Assembly (NCBI RefSeq): GCF_004153455.1
Contig: NZ_SDQE01000008.1
Coordinates: 62,001-126,000, forward strand
Length of the DNA stretch: 64,000 nucleotides
Origin: Allopusillimonas ginsengisoli
GTDB lineage: Bacteria > Pseudomonadota > Gammaproteobacteria > Burkholderiales > Burkholderiaceae_B
Direction of reading: 5' to 3'
Made by a program: the position numbers and the translations under genes. A model generated the notes under the pieces. That model was not told the DNA's origin. It was given only the letters and a program-made list of their open reading frames with translations, and ran no database searches. Positions within the stretch are counted from its first letter, which is position 1. Each line of letters starts with the position of its first letter. Of this stretch, positions 9,401 to 18,600 are shown in pieces.

Positions 9401-9628
9401 TTAACGGTTCTTGCCGACCTGATCGCCAATGACACCGCCGATTGCAGCGCCGCCTACGGTACCCAGGACACCGCCGCCGGTTACCACGGCACCTGCCACA
9501 CCCCCGAGACCCGCACCGGTGACGGTGCTTTTCTGACGATGGCTCATGTTATCCCACGATGAGCAGCCTGCCATCGCCATGGCAAGAATACCCATGGCAG
9601 CGAATTTGCCTGCAGTGGCGAGTTTCAT
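9401..9628 (-). CDS. Small glycine-zipper lipoprotein (OsmB-like)
   Basis: A 75-residue predicted outer-membrane or periplasmic lipoprotein. The signal peptide ends in a lipobox AMAGC with Cys22, and the mature part is a glycine-zipper array (TGAGLGGVAGAVVTGG, GAAIGGVIGDQVG), as in OsmB and other small stress lipoproteins. The start at 9628 has a good ribosome binding site AGGAG about eight bases upstream. It seems to be a single-gene unit between two hairpins. The exact function is unknown; an envelope stress role is inferred only from family likeness. Confidence 0.85.
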   Translation of the reverse strand: MKLATAGKFAAMGILAMAMAGCSSWDNMSHRQKSTVTGAGLGGVAGAVVTGGGVLGTVGGAAIGGVIGDQVGKNR

Positions 9629-9696
9629 ATCTATTTCTCCTAGGTGTTGCGGATGAAATTAAGTTACCTGATTAGACTGGTAAGACGCAATTAAAT

Positions 9697-9719
9697 CCCC
9701 GCTCACCTTGTGAGCGAGG
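9697..9719 (-). terminator. Hairpin downstream of the isochorismatase-type gene
   Basis: CGCTCAC / GTGAGCG seven-base-pair stem with a three-base loop at 9700-9716, extended by flanking C and G runs, followed on the minus strand by GGATTTAATT. It likely ends the ettA-hydrolase transcript before the lipoprotein promoter. Confidence 0.5.
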
Positions 9720-9769
9720 GCAACAGTTGTATCTGAATCACAGGCATGCTTGCCGGGCTGATTGTGCAT

Positions 9770-10321
9770 CTATCCCGCCTTGATCAGTGCGAGCACTTCT
9801 CTGAATTGAGGATGCGCCGGCGACCCTAGCCACTCGAACATGGCCATTTCAGCGCTGATTCGCTCCAGACCTCGATCTGCCCAACGGTGGCAGGCGGCCC
9901 GGTGATCACTCACTTTGCGGGAACCGATGCAGTCAGTCACCAGCACGGGCTGCAGGCCTAAACGAGCCAGGCCCAGACCAGTTTGTAACACGCACACATG
10001 GGCTTCTGTGCCTATCAACAACACTCGGGATCGGCCGGTCGGCAGTTGGGGCTGAAAGTGCTGCTCCAGCGTGGCATCGAAATGTGTTTTGTGAATAACA
10101 TGGTCCACCAGCGGCTTGAGCTCGGGGCTGGTGCCGCCGATCTTGTCAGCACAATGCTCGGTGGCAAACACAGGCACGCCAAGCAGCTGTGCTGCACGCA
10201 GCAAACGGGAAGCGCGGGACAAGAGGGCTTGCGATTCATGTATTGCAGGCAGGAGCGCTGACTGCATATCCACCAGCAGAACCATGGAATCGTGCGTACT
10301 GAGTGTCAGTGGCGTAGGCAT
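9770..10321 (-). CDS. Isochorismatase-family cysteine hydrolase
   Basis: A 183-residue cytosolic hydrolase of the isochorismatase/nicotinamidase fold. The catalytic Asp lies in VLLVDMQ, the catalytic Lys in HKTHFD, and the cis-peptide plus nucleophilic Cys in GTEAHVCVLQT, so the Asp-Lys-Cys triad is complete. It resembles the YcaC/hydrolase branch more than nicotinamidase. The start at 10321 follows AGGAGGT. It lies 23 bases downstream of ettA on the same strand, so the two are probably cotranscribed. The substrate cannot be assigned. Confidence 0.85.
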   Translation of the reverse strand: MPTPLTLSTHDSMVLLVDMQSALLPAIHESQALLSRASRLLRAAQLLGVPVFATEHCADKIGGTSPELKPLVDHVIHKTHFDATLEQHFQPQLPTGRSRVLLIGTEAHVCVLQTGLGLARLGLQPVLVTDCIGSRKVSDHRAACHRWADRGLERISAEMAMFEWLGSPAHPQFREVLALIKAG

Positions 10322-10344
10322 GTAGACCTCCTGTCAGCGCTCGC

Positions 10345-12018
<1,674 letters not shown>

Positions 12019-12120
12019 GACTACCGGGTAATAATTATGCGTTGGTGGGTGAACGCTTGATTGTAGGCCGGATCGGGTGTCACGCGTTGGGCATCGCTGC
12101 GTATGCTTGCGGTCGCCCTT

Positions 12121-12586
12121 GTTCAGGTGCGGCTTGGGTTCTTTTGACGGTCGGCCCGTCCCTTGCCCACCTTCCGGCACAACTTCGCCGGTTCGGCGCC
12201 CATGCGCCGAACACCGCGTCGGCGTGTTTGCTTGGGCCTTCGGCCTTCTCTTCGTCTGGGCTCGCTTGTTCAGGTGTGGCTTCGGTTCTTTTGACGGTCG
12301 GCCCGTCTCTTGCCCGCCTTCCGGCACAACTTCGCCGGTTCGGCGCCCACGCGCCGAACACCGCGTCGGCTCGCTCGTCCGGGCCCTTCGGCCCTTCCTT
12401 CGCCTCCGCCTCGCTCGGCTCAGATCGTGCCTGCACGCGGGCAAGGGACTGTCCGACCTGCATTGAATTGATGCGTCACGTCGCTGGCACGGTCAGGGTG
12501 CTTGGCCTTTTTGCGTGGTGGCTTGTCTGTGCCAAAGAGCTCTTGCGCTTGTGCTTGCCGGCCCCCCTATCAGGGCCGGCAAGCAC
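12121..12586 (+). repeat. Left arm of large inverted repeat: two tandem ~147 bp units, a conserved flank and a terminal hairpin
   Basis: Two tandem copies begin at about 12121 and 12268 with TTCAGGTG and share the stretch GACGGTCGGCCCGTC, CTTCCGGCACAACTTCGCCG and GCGCCGAACACCGCGTCGGC. They are followed by a shared flank at 12487-12548 (CGGTCAGGGTGCTTGG through GAGCTCTTGCGC) and a hairpin at 12551-12586. The arm recurs inverted at 12948-13430. Several reading frames cross it but none resembles a protein family. I read it as a non-coding repeat of unknown type. Confidence 0.8.
12551..12586. repeat. Hairpin A: 14 bp perfect stem, loop CCCTATCA
   Basis: Stem GTGCTTGCCGGCCC (12551-12564) pairs perfectly with 12573-12586 around the eight-base loop CCCTATCA. 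The matching hairpin at 12948-12983 has the same loop on the other strand and the same stem length, but five differing base pairs, all compensated. There is no T tract after either arm, so a simple terminator is unlikely. Confidence 0.85.
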
Positions 12587-12610
12587 GTCGGGGCAGTAGT
12601 TTGCGAAAGG

Positions 12611-12716
12611 GTGTAAAGCAGAGAAAGGGTGCAACGCAGGGACAGGGTGCAACGCAGAGAAAGGGATGCAACGCAGAGACAGGATGCAACGCAGAGAAAG
12701 GATCGCACTGCAGGGA
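12611..12716. repeat. Degenerate 17-18 bp tandem repeat
   Basis: About five to six imperfect copies of TGCAACGCAGAGAAAGG, varying mainly by GAGA/GGGA and AAAG/ACAG. It lies in the spacer between the two inverted arms. No reading frame with family likeness covers it, and the unit length and absence of unique spacers rule out CRISPR. Confidence 0.75.
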
Positions 12717-12840
12717 GGGAGCTTGCCCGTCGAAGATGCCCCCTATACTCCTCATCTGGCGCGTCAGTGACACGAGGCGCTGACAAAGTATGCGCGCGAG
12801 TGATACCAATCGCCATCAACAAGGAAAACACTAGCCACAG

Positions 12841-12875
12841 GCATAGGCATAGGCATAGGCATAGGCATAGGCATA
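12841..12875. repeat. Hexamer tandem repeat (GCATAG)n
   Basis: Five perfect GCATAG units at 12841-12870 followed by a partial GCATA. A simple-sequence repeat of this type is prone to length change by slippage. It lies in the spacer of the large inverted repeat, not inside any credible gene. Confidence 0.85.
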
Positions 12876-12885
12876 AAGAGTGTAA

Positions 12886-12903
12886 GTTCAAGTCCCCGGC
12901 ACC
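12886..12903 (+). other. tRNA 3'-end-like sequence (possible tRNA fragment or attachment-site remnant)
   Basis: GTTCAAGTCCCCGGCACC resembles the T-loop to acceptor end of a bacterial tRNA (TTCAAGT then C-rich stem and a near-CCA end). Upstream bases GTGTAA do not form the T stem and no D or anticodon arm precedes, so this is not a complete tRNA. It may be an integration-site remnant or chance. Confidence 0.3.
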
Positions 12904-12947
12904 GCTTGCAGGGAATACACAAGCCTCTCACCAGCCACGGCTCCGAC

Positions 12948-12983
12948 GTGATCATGGGCCCTGATAGGGGGGCCCATGATCAC
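12948..12983. repeat. Hairpin B: 14 bp perfect stem, same loop as hairpin A in inverse orientation
   Basis: Stem GTGATCATGGGCCC (12948-12961) pairs with 12970-12983; loop TGATAGGG is the exact reverse complement of the hairpin A loop. Compared in the same orientation, stem positions 4, 6, 7, 8 and 9 differ from hairpin A, with both sides changed to keep pairing. Confidence 0.85.
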
Positions 12984-13430
12984 CAGCGCAAGAGCTCTTT
13001 GGCACAGACAAGCCATCGCGCAAAAAGGCCAAGCACCCTGACCGACCCAGCGGCAGTGCAAAACAACTCAGTGCAGGGCGGCCCGTCTCTTGCCCGCCTG
13101 CAGGCACGATCTGAGCCGAGCGAGGCGGAGGCGAAGGAAGGGCCGAAGCGCCCGGACGAGCGAGCCGATGCGGTGTTCGGCGCGTGGGCGCCGAACCGGC
13201 GAAGTTGTGCCGGAAGGCGGGCAAGAGACGGGCCGACCGTCAAAAGAACCCAAGCCACACCTGAACAAGCGAACCCAGACGAAGAGAAGGCCCAAGCAAA
13301 CACGCCGATGCGGTGTTCAGCACATGAGCACCGAACCGGCGAAGTTGTGCCGGAAGGCGGGCAAGAGACGGGCCGACCGTCAAAAGAACCCAAGCCACAC
13401 CTGAACAAGCGAACCCAGACGAAGAGAGCC
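12948..13430 (-). repeat. Right arm of large inverted repeat
   Basis: Read on the minus strand this arm repeats the order of the left arm: two ~140 bp units (ending at 13406 and 13266 on the plus strand), then the shared flank at 12987-13045, then hairpin B. Identity to the left arm looks very high in the units and flank, with a diverged stretch of about 40 bases between them. Reading frames here run through both repeats and into the next gene's region and are not credible proteins. The remaining bases 13431-13626, before the next gene, hold nothing I recognise. Confidence 0.8.
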
Positions 13431-13626
13431 CCACGAATAAGCCGTTGCAGACTGCGCCAAAGCCGCGTAAAGCATTTGACCGATCATCACAGAGAACAAC
13501 AAGACACAACGCATGACCCACAGAGCGTTTACCGGAAGACGGTTGCAAGAAAACCCCATACCGGCTATCCAACACCCCGGCGCGCCCGTAAAATAGAGCT
13601 CACCTGCCACTGCACCTATCGAGCCA

Positions 13627-14127
13627 ATGACCGACGCCAACCAATCCAACCTTGTGTTCACCGCCGACGAACTCGACCTCCTGGGCCGCACCGCCGATGC
13701 CTTGAGTGCATATATGGGCAAGCCCGTGCTGGCAGAAGTCATGGACCCCGACGAAACAGGCTTCGAATGGGTCATCTTTGCCGTACCGCTCGACGTCCAG
13801 GACGACCCCGCAGACTACACCACCGTCCAGATCGGCGGCAAAGGCGCGCGCCTGCTGGGTAACACCGGCGGCATGCAAGTCAAAGAAGACGACACCTATA
13901 CCTGCGAATACCTTTGGGCAGTGCAACTGGCAGATCTGGAAGGCGTGCGTTTCATCAAGGTAGACCAGGCGGGCGACGAAATCGCCTGCACAGAAAACCT
14001 GCAGGATATCCTGCCGTTCGTCATGAATGACGATGTCCTCACCCCAGAAGACGACAGCGACGAAGACGAGGACGAAGACAGCCGCGATGACGACAGCTCG
14101 CCCAGCAGCCCGCCCACCCTGCACTAA
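13627..14127 (+). CDS. Hypothetical protein with acidic C-terminal tail
   Basis: A 166-residue predicted cytosolic protein that I do not recognise. Residues 1-138 look like one compact mixed alpha/beta domain with many Asp and Glu; residues 139-166 form a very acidic, Ser/Pro-ended tail (DDSDEDEDEDSRDDDSS). No signal peptide, membrane segment or metal motif is visible. The start ATG at 13627 lacks a strong ribosome binding site. Codon use and GC look like neighbouring genes, in contrast to the repeat region just upstream. It stands alone, convergent with the glycosyltransferase. Confidence 0.7.
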   Translation: MTDANQSNLVFTADELDLLGRTADALSAYMGKPVLAEVMDPDETGFEWVIFAVPLDVQDDPADYTTVQIGGKGARLLGNTGGMQVKEDDTYTCEYLWAVQLADLEGVRFIKVDQAGDEIACTENLQDILPFVMNDDVLTPEDDSDEDEDEDSRDDDSSPSSPPTLH

Positions 14128-14136
14128 ACAGCCGCG

Positions 14137-15075
14137 CTAGGCCTGAACATGCGACTTGGCACGATCGCGCATATACAGAAGCACGCCAATCGGCCACATC
14201 GTTGCCACCAATGCATACGACGCCAGGCCCTTGAGTCCACGCCCTTTTGGGCGAGCCTGCTTGCTATGGCGCAAATGCAGCGAAAACCTCGTGTACCGTG
14301 CCGCTGCCATCAAAAAAGCCTGTGGCCGGTAGCGAAACCACGGCAAGCACTCCACCACCGTATCGCGCGCCAGCAGCCACAGCCCCAATGCGTGCTGCTG
14401 ACTTTCCTTCCCCTGGGCCGATAAGGAATCCTCGCTGTCGTAATACACCCTGAACACCTGATTCACAAATCGAGTCAAATACCCTGCGCGCGCAATCGCA
14501 CGCCAAACCAGGCTTTCCGGCACAAACCCGGCGATCTCTTCGGGGAACGGAAACTGCCGCAATACATCCGTGCGCAGACAGCCGAACTTTTCGCCACGCA
14601 CATGATATTTAAAGGTCATGTCCAGCGACGTGGCATCGAATACATCGCTGGGATACATGTCGCCCACGATGTGTCCATCCGGCCGAGCGCAAAGCCCGGT
14701 GATGGCAACGTAGCGATCACGCTCATCCAGAGGAATTTCGCGCCAGGCCATGGCCATGCTGTACAAGGCATTGGCATCCAGGCTGTCATCGCTGTCCAGG
14801 GCCACAACCAACTCGCCACTGGCCTTCTGCACGCCGCGGTTGAATGCTGTTTTCTTGTGCTGATTGCGCTGCCACATATAGTGGATGGGAAAACTGGCCT
14901 CTTGCTGCCAACCCATCACCATGGCACGGGTGTTGTCCACTGAACCATCGTCTACGATCACCCACTCGAAGTCCTGATAGGATTGTTCGCGCAGCGAAAG
15001 GTAGACTCGTTCCAATGTATGCGCCCGATTGTAAGTGGGCGTAACCACAGTAAAAAGATGACGCCAGCCAGACAT
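14137..15075 (-). CDS. Family 2 glycosyltransferase
   Basis: A 312-residue GT-A fold glycosyltransferase, probably for surface polysaccharide. The N-terminus has TVVTPTYNRAHTLERVYLSL, then the nucleotide-binding VIVDDGSVDNT and the DXD-like ALDSDDSL near residue 95, as in WcaA/GT2 enzymes. The C-terminal third is less conserved with one hydrophobic stretch (YALVATMWPIGVLLYM), perhaps membrane-associating. The ATG at 15075 gives MSGWRHLFTVVTPTYN, fitting the family; a frame extension to 15129 overlaps the upstream terminator region and is unlikely. It is a lone gene, so donor and acceptor sugars are unknown. Confidence 0.85.
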   Translation of the reverse strand: MSGWRHLFTVVTPTYNRAHTLERVYLSLREQSYQDFEWVIVDDGSVDNTRAMVMGWQQEASFPIHYMWQRNQHKKTAFNRGVQKASGELVVALDSDDSLDANALYSMAMAWREIPLDERDRYVAITGLCARPDGHIVGDMYPSDVFDATSLDMTFKYHVRGEKFGCLRTDVLRQFPFPEEIAGFVPESLVWRAIARAGYLTRFVNQVFRVYYDSEDSLSAQGKESQQHALGLWLLARDTVVECLPWFRYRPQAFLMAAARYTRFSLHLRHSKQARPKGRGLKGLASYALVATMWPIGVLLYMRDRAKSHVQA

Positions 15076-15149
15076 AGGACTTTTCTTGTCTCTGTTTGTT
15101 ATAAGTAAGATACGCCAAGCAATCGGCAATACACAGCTTGATCATAGGC

Positions 15150-15183
15150 CAAAAAAAATCCGCAGAAGCAACTACTGCGGATT
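15150..15183 (-). terminator. Rho-independent terminator of the 42-residue gene
   Basis: Perfect nine-base-pair stem AATCCGCAG / CTGCGGATT (15157-15165 with 15175-15183), followed on the minus strand by a run of eight T. It lies about 120 bases after the small gene at 15302-15430 and before the glycosyltransferase. Confidence 0.85.
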
Positions 15184-15301
15184 TCTTGCCAACCTTACAT
15201 CAGGATACAAATTGCGCCGGGTTAACCCGTATGGCCAATGGCCACGCCGTTGTCTGACATACCTGCCTGGTTCGGAGACTGGCAGTTTGCGTGCTGCGAT
15301 A

Positions 15302-15430
15302 TCAGGCGCGCTTAACCTTTTCGAGCATCTTGAATACGCCCTTGGGGGAACGAACAAAAAGACGCTTGAATGCCTTGCCCAGGCAACGGCGTTCAAGGGT
15401 GTTGCGACGCGTACGTTTGATTTCTGCCAT
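15302..15430 (-). CDS. Small basic protein, 42 residues, function unknown
   Basis: A short gene whose product starts MAEIKRTRRNTLERR and ends MLEKVKRA; 13 of 42 residues are Lys or Arg, with single Cys16. A ribosome binding site GGAGA sits seven bases before the ATG, and a strong terminator follows 120 bases downstream, so it looks like its own transcription unit. No signal peptide or membrane helix. High charge suggests nucleic-acid or ribosome binding, but this is inference; it matches no ribosomal protein I know (it is neither bS21 nor bL34). It is divergent from the large uvrA gene. Confidence 0.65.
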   Translation of the reverse strand: MAEIKRTRRNTLERRCLGKAFKRLFVRSPKGVFKMLEKVKRA

Positions 15431-15630
15431 GATGATCTCCGGTCTGTGCATGACAGGCCAGCTAACATGCAGGCCCGTAAAATATTCAGTGAACCCAATA
15501 TTCTACCTTGAAAATCAGGACAAACACAAAAAGCCAATGAAATCACCAGCCTGGGCCAAGCATGGCGGGCCGGCAGCCAGGGAAAATCGCTGCTTAAAAA
15601 TCGCTGGCAAAGAAAGATTATGATAGCGGC

Positions 15631-18600
15631 ATGAGCTCACAGATCCGCATCTTTGGCGCCCGCCAGAACAACCTGAAAAACCTCGACGTTGACATCAATA
15701 CCGGCGAACTGCTGGTGATTACCGGCGTGTCGGGATCAGGGAAAAGCTCCCTGGCCTTCGACACCCTGTACGCTGAAGGCCAGCGACGTTACGTAGAAAC
15801 CTTCTCGCCCTATGCGCGGCAATTCCTCGACCGCATGGACAAGCCGCAGGTGGAGCGTATCGAAGGCATTTTGCCGGCCATCGCCATCGACCAAGTCAAT
15901 CCGGTACGCAACTCGCGCAGCACAGTCGGCACGATGACCGAAGTCAACGACCATCTCAAGCTCTTGTTTGCGCGGCTGGGGCGGCTTTACTGCCAGTGCT
16001 GTGGCCGCCGGGTGCAGCGCGATGACGCGCAAAGCATCCATCAGCAAATAGCCGCGCGCAGCCAGCCTGATGATCCCCGCCTGGTGATTACGTTTCCCGT
16101 GGTCATTCCCGCCAACTATACCGAGGATGAGGTTCGCGGATTTCTGGATCAGCAAGGCTACACACGCATCCATCATGAAGAAACCCGGATGCACACACCG
16201 CCTGCGCCCCGCAAGGCAAAAGGAAAGGCCAAAACGCCCAAGGCAGAAAAGCTGCGCGTACTGCATGTTGTTCAGGACAGATTTCGCTATGGCTCCGCCG
16301 AGCCGGAGCGCGTGATGGAAGCCCTGGATGCCGCACTCAAACAGGGCGACGGTCATATCGCCGTCTATGTCATGCCCGACGTCAGCGCCGACGCCGGTGA
16401 GGAAGCCTATACCGGCGGAGATGCCAGTGGCGCCAACGCCGGCGATGCGCCCGCTCAGGAAACCGTGTGGCGTTTCAGCAACCGGCTCCACTGTGCGCAA
16501 TGCAATATTGAATACACCACGCCGCTGCCCAGCACGTTCTCGTTCAACTCCCCGCTGGGCGCCTGCGAATCTTGCCGAGGCTTTGGCCGCGTCATGGGCA
16601 TCGATTATGGCCTGGTGGTTCCCGATGAAACCAAGACGCTGCGCGGCGGCGCCATCAAGCCGTGGCAAACCAACAGCTACAAGGAATGCCAGGCCGAAAT
16701 GGAACAGTATGCGCCTGCCGCGGGTGTTCGGCTGGATGTGCCCTGGAAGGACTTGAAGGACGAGGAAAAGCGCTGGATTATCGACGGCACGCCTGACTGG
16801 AAAGGCGGCCAGAATGCATGGAAAACGCAGTGGTACGGGGCTCAGCGCTTTTTCGACTGGCTGGAATCGCGGGCGTACAAGATGCATGTGCGCGTGCTGC
16901 TGTCCAAGTATCGCAGCTATACGCCCTGCCCGGCCTGCGGTGGCGCCCGCCTCAAGCCAGACGCCACGTTGTGGCGTCTGGGCGATGAAACCCGAACAGA
17001 GGGCGACGGCGATTACGCACGCTTTATGCCGGTGCATGCTTCCTGGGCACGCGAACAACTGAACGCGCTGCCAGGCCTGAACATCCACGACCTGATGCGC
17101 TTGCCGATCAGCCGCGTGCGCGATTATTTTCTTGAGATCAGCTTCGGCGCCACGCTGGATGCGGCGCTGGATCTGTTGCTCACCGAAGTGCGGGCACGCC
17201 TCAAGTTTCTGTGCGATGTCGGGCTAGGCTATCTGTCACTGGACCGGCAAAGTCGCACGCTGTCGGGCGGCGAGGTGCAACGCATCAATCTGACCACTGC
17301 GCTGGGCACCTCGCTGGTCAACACATTATTTGTGCTGGATGAGCCCTCTATCGGCCTGCATCCCCGCGACATGCACCGTGTCGTCGAGGTGATGCACAGG
17401 CTTCGCGCCAATGGCAATACGCTGGTCGTGGTCGAGCACGATCCACAGGTCATGATTGCCGCAGACCGCATCATGGATATCGGCCCAGGTCCGGGAGAGC
17501 GCGGCGGGCGCATCGTGTTCGATGGCACGCCCGAGCAGCTTCGCAATGCCGACACGCTCACCGGCAACTATCTGGGCGGACGCCTGCGCGTCGAGGCGCC
17601 GCGCCCCATGCCTGTCTCCGCCAACACCCCCAAGCTGATCCTGGAAGGCGTGCGGGCAAACAATCTGAAAAACGTATCGATCTCTGTACCGCTGGGTCGC
17701 CTGGTGTGCATCACCGGCGTGTCGGGGTCCGGCAAGTCCACGCTGATTCAGGATGTACTCTACCCGGCCATCCTCAAGCAAAAGGGTAAACCCACCGAAG
17801 CACCAGGCGAATTCGATCGCCTGCTGGGCGCGGAGCAACTCGCGGATGTCGTGATGGTGGATCAGACCCCTATCGGCAAAACAGCGCGCTCCAATCCGGC
17901 AAGTTATGTCGGCGCCTTCGACCCCATCCGCAAGCTGTTCGCCAATGCCGCCATGGCCAAGGAACGCGGATACACCGCCGGCACCTTCAGTTTCAATACC
18001 GGAGATGGTCGCTGCCCCACCTGCGGCGGCACAGGCTTTGAGCACGTCGAAATGCAGTTCCTGTCTGACGTCTATCTGCGATGCCCGGATTGCGATGGCA
18101 AGCGCTTCCGTCCGGAAATTCTGGAAGTGCGGGTGGAGCATGTGGGGCGCAGCGCTTCGATAGACGAAGTACTGGAAATGACGATCAGCGAAGCATTGGC
18201 ATTCTTCCAGGGACTGCGCGATGTGCAATGGGCGCTCGCGCCGCTGGCCGATGTTGGCCTGGAGTACGTGCGCCTGGGCCAACCCGTGCCCACGCTGTCG
18301 GGCGGTGAGGCGCAACGGCTCAAGCTGGCAGGCCATCTGGCCGAAGCGTCGCGCAGCGGTATTTCATCAGCGCGTGTCGCCAAGAAGGGAAGTCTGTTTC
18401 TTTTTGATGAACCCACCACCGGCCTGCACTTTGATGACGTCGCCAAACTGATGCAGGCCTTTCGCAAGCTGCTGGCAGCAGGCCATTCGCTCTTGATCAT
18501 CGAGCACAACCTGGATGTCATACGCGCCGCGGACTGGTTGATCGACTTGGGGCCGGAAGGCGGCGACGAAGGCGGCCAAGTCGTGGGCATCGGCACGCCC

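Noticed and set aside
12019-12444. An N-terminal extension of 142 residues to EttA.
   Set aside because: EttA has the expected N-terminus [12 protein letters not shown] at 12018, and the extension is translated repeat sequence.
12551-12586. Hairpin A as a transcription terminator.
   Set aside because: No T tract on either strand, and the stem-covarying twin points to another role.
12611-12716. CRISPR-like look of the tandem repeats.
   Set aside because: Units are adjacent with no unique spacers, too short and too variable, and no cas genes are in the window.
12870-12910. A complete tRNA gene.
   Set aside because: Only the T-loop and acceptor-like 3' end is present; the T stem does not pair and there are no D or anticodon arms.
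12042-13862. Several open frames of 70 to 318 codons crossing the inverted repeat on both strands.
   Set aside because: They translate the same repeat units in different frames, have extreme Arg/Pro/Ser/Gly composition, lack ribosome binding sites and run into unrelated sequence; typical of GC-rich repeats without stop codons.
15302-15430. The small basic protein as ribosomal protein bS21 or bL34.
   Set aside because: It lacks the conserved sequences of both families; only the charge and size are similar.
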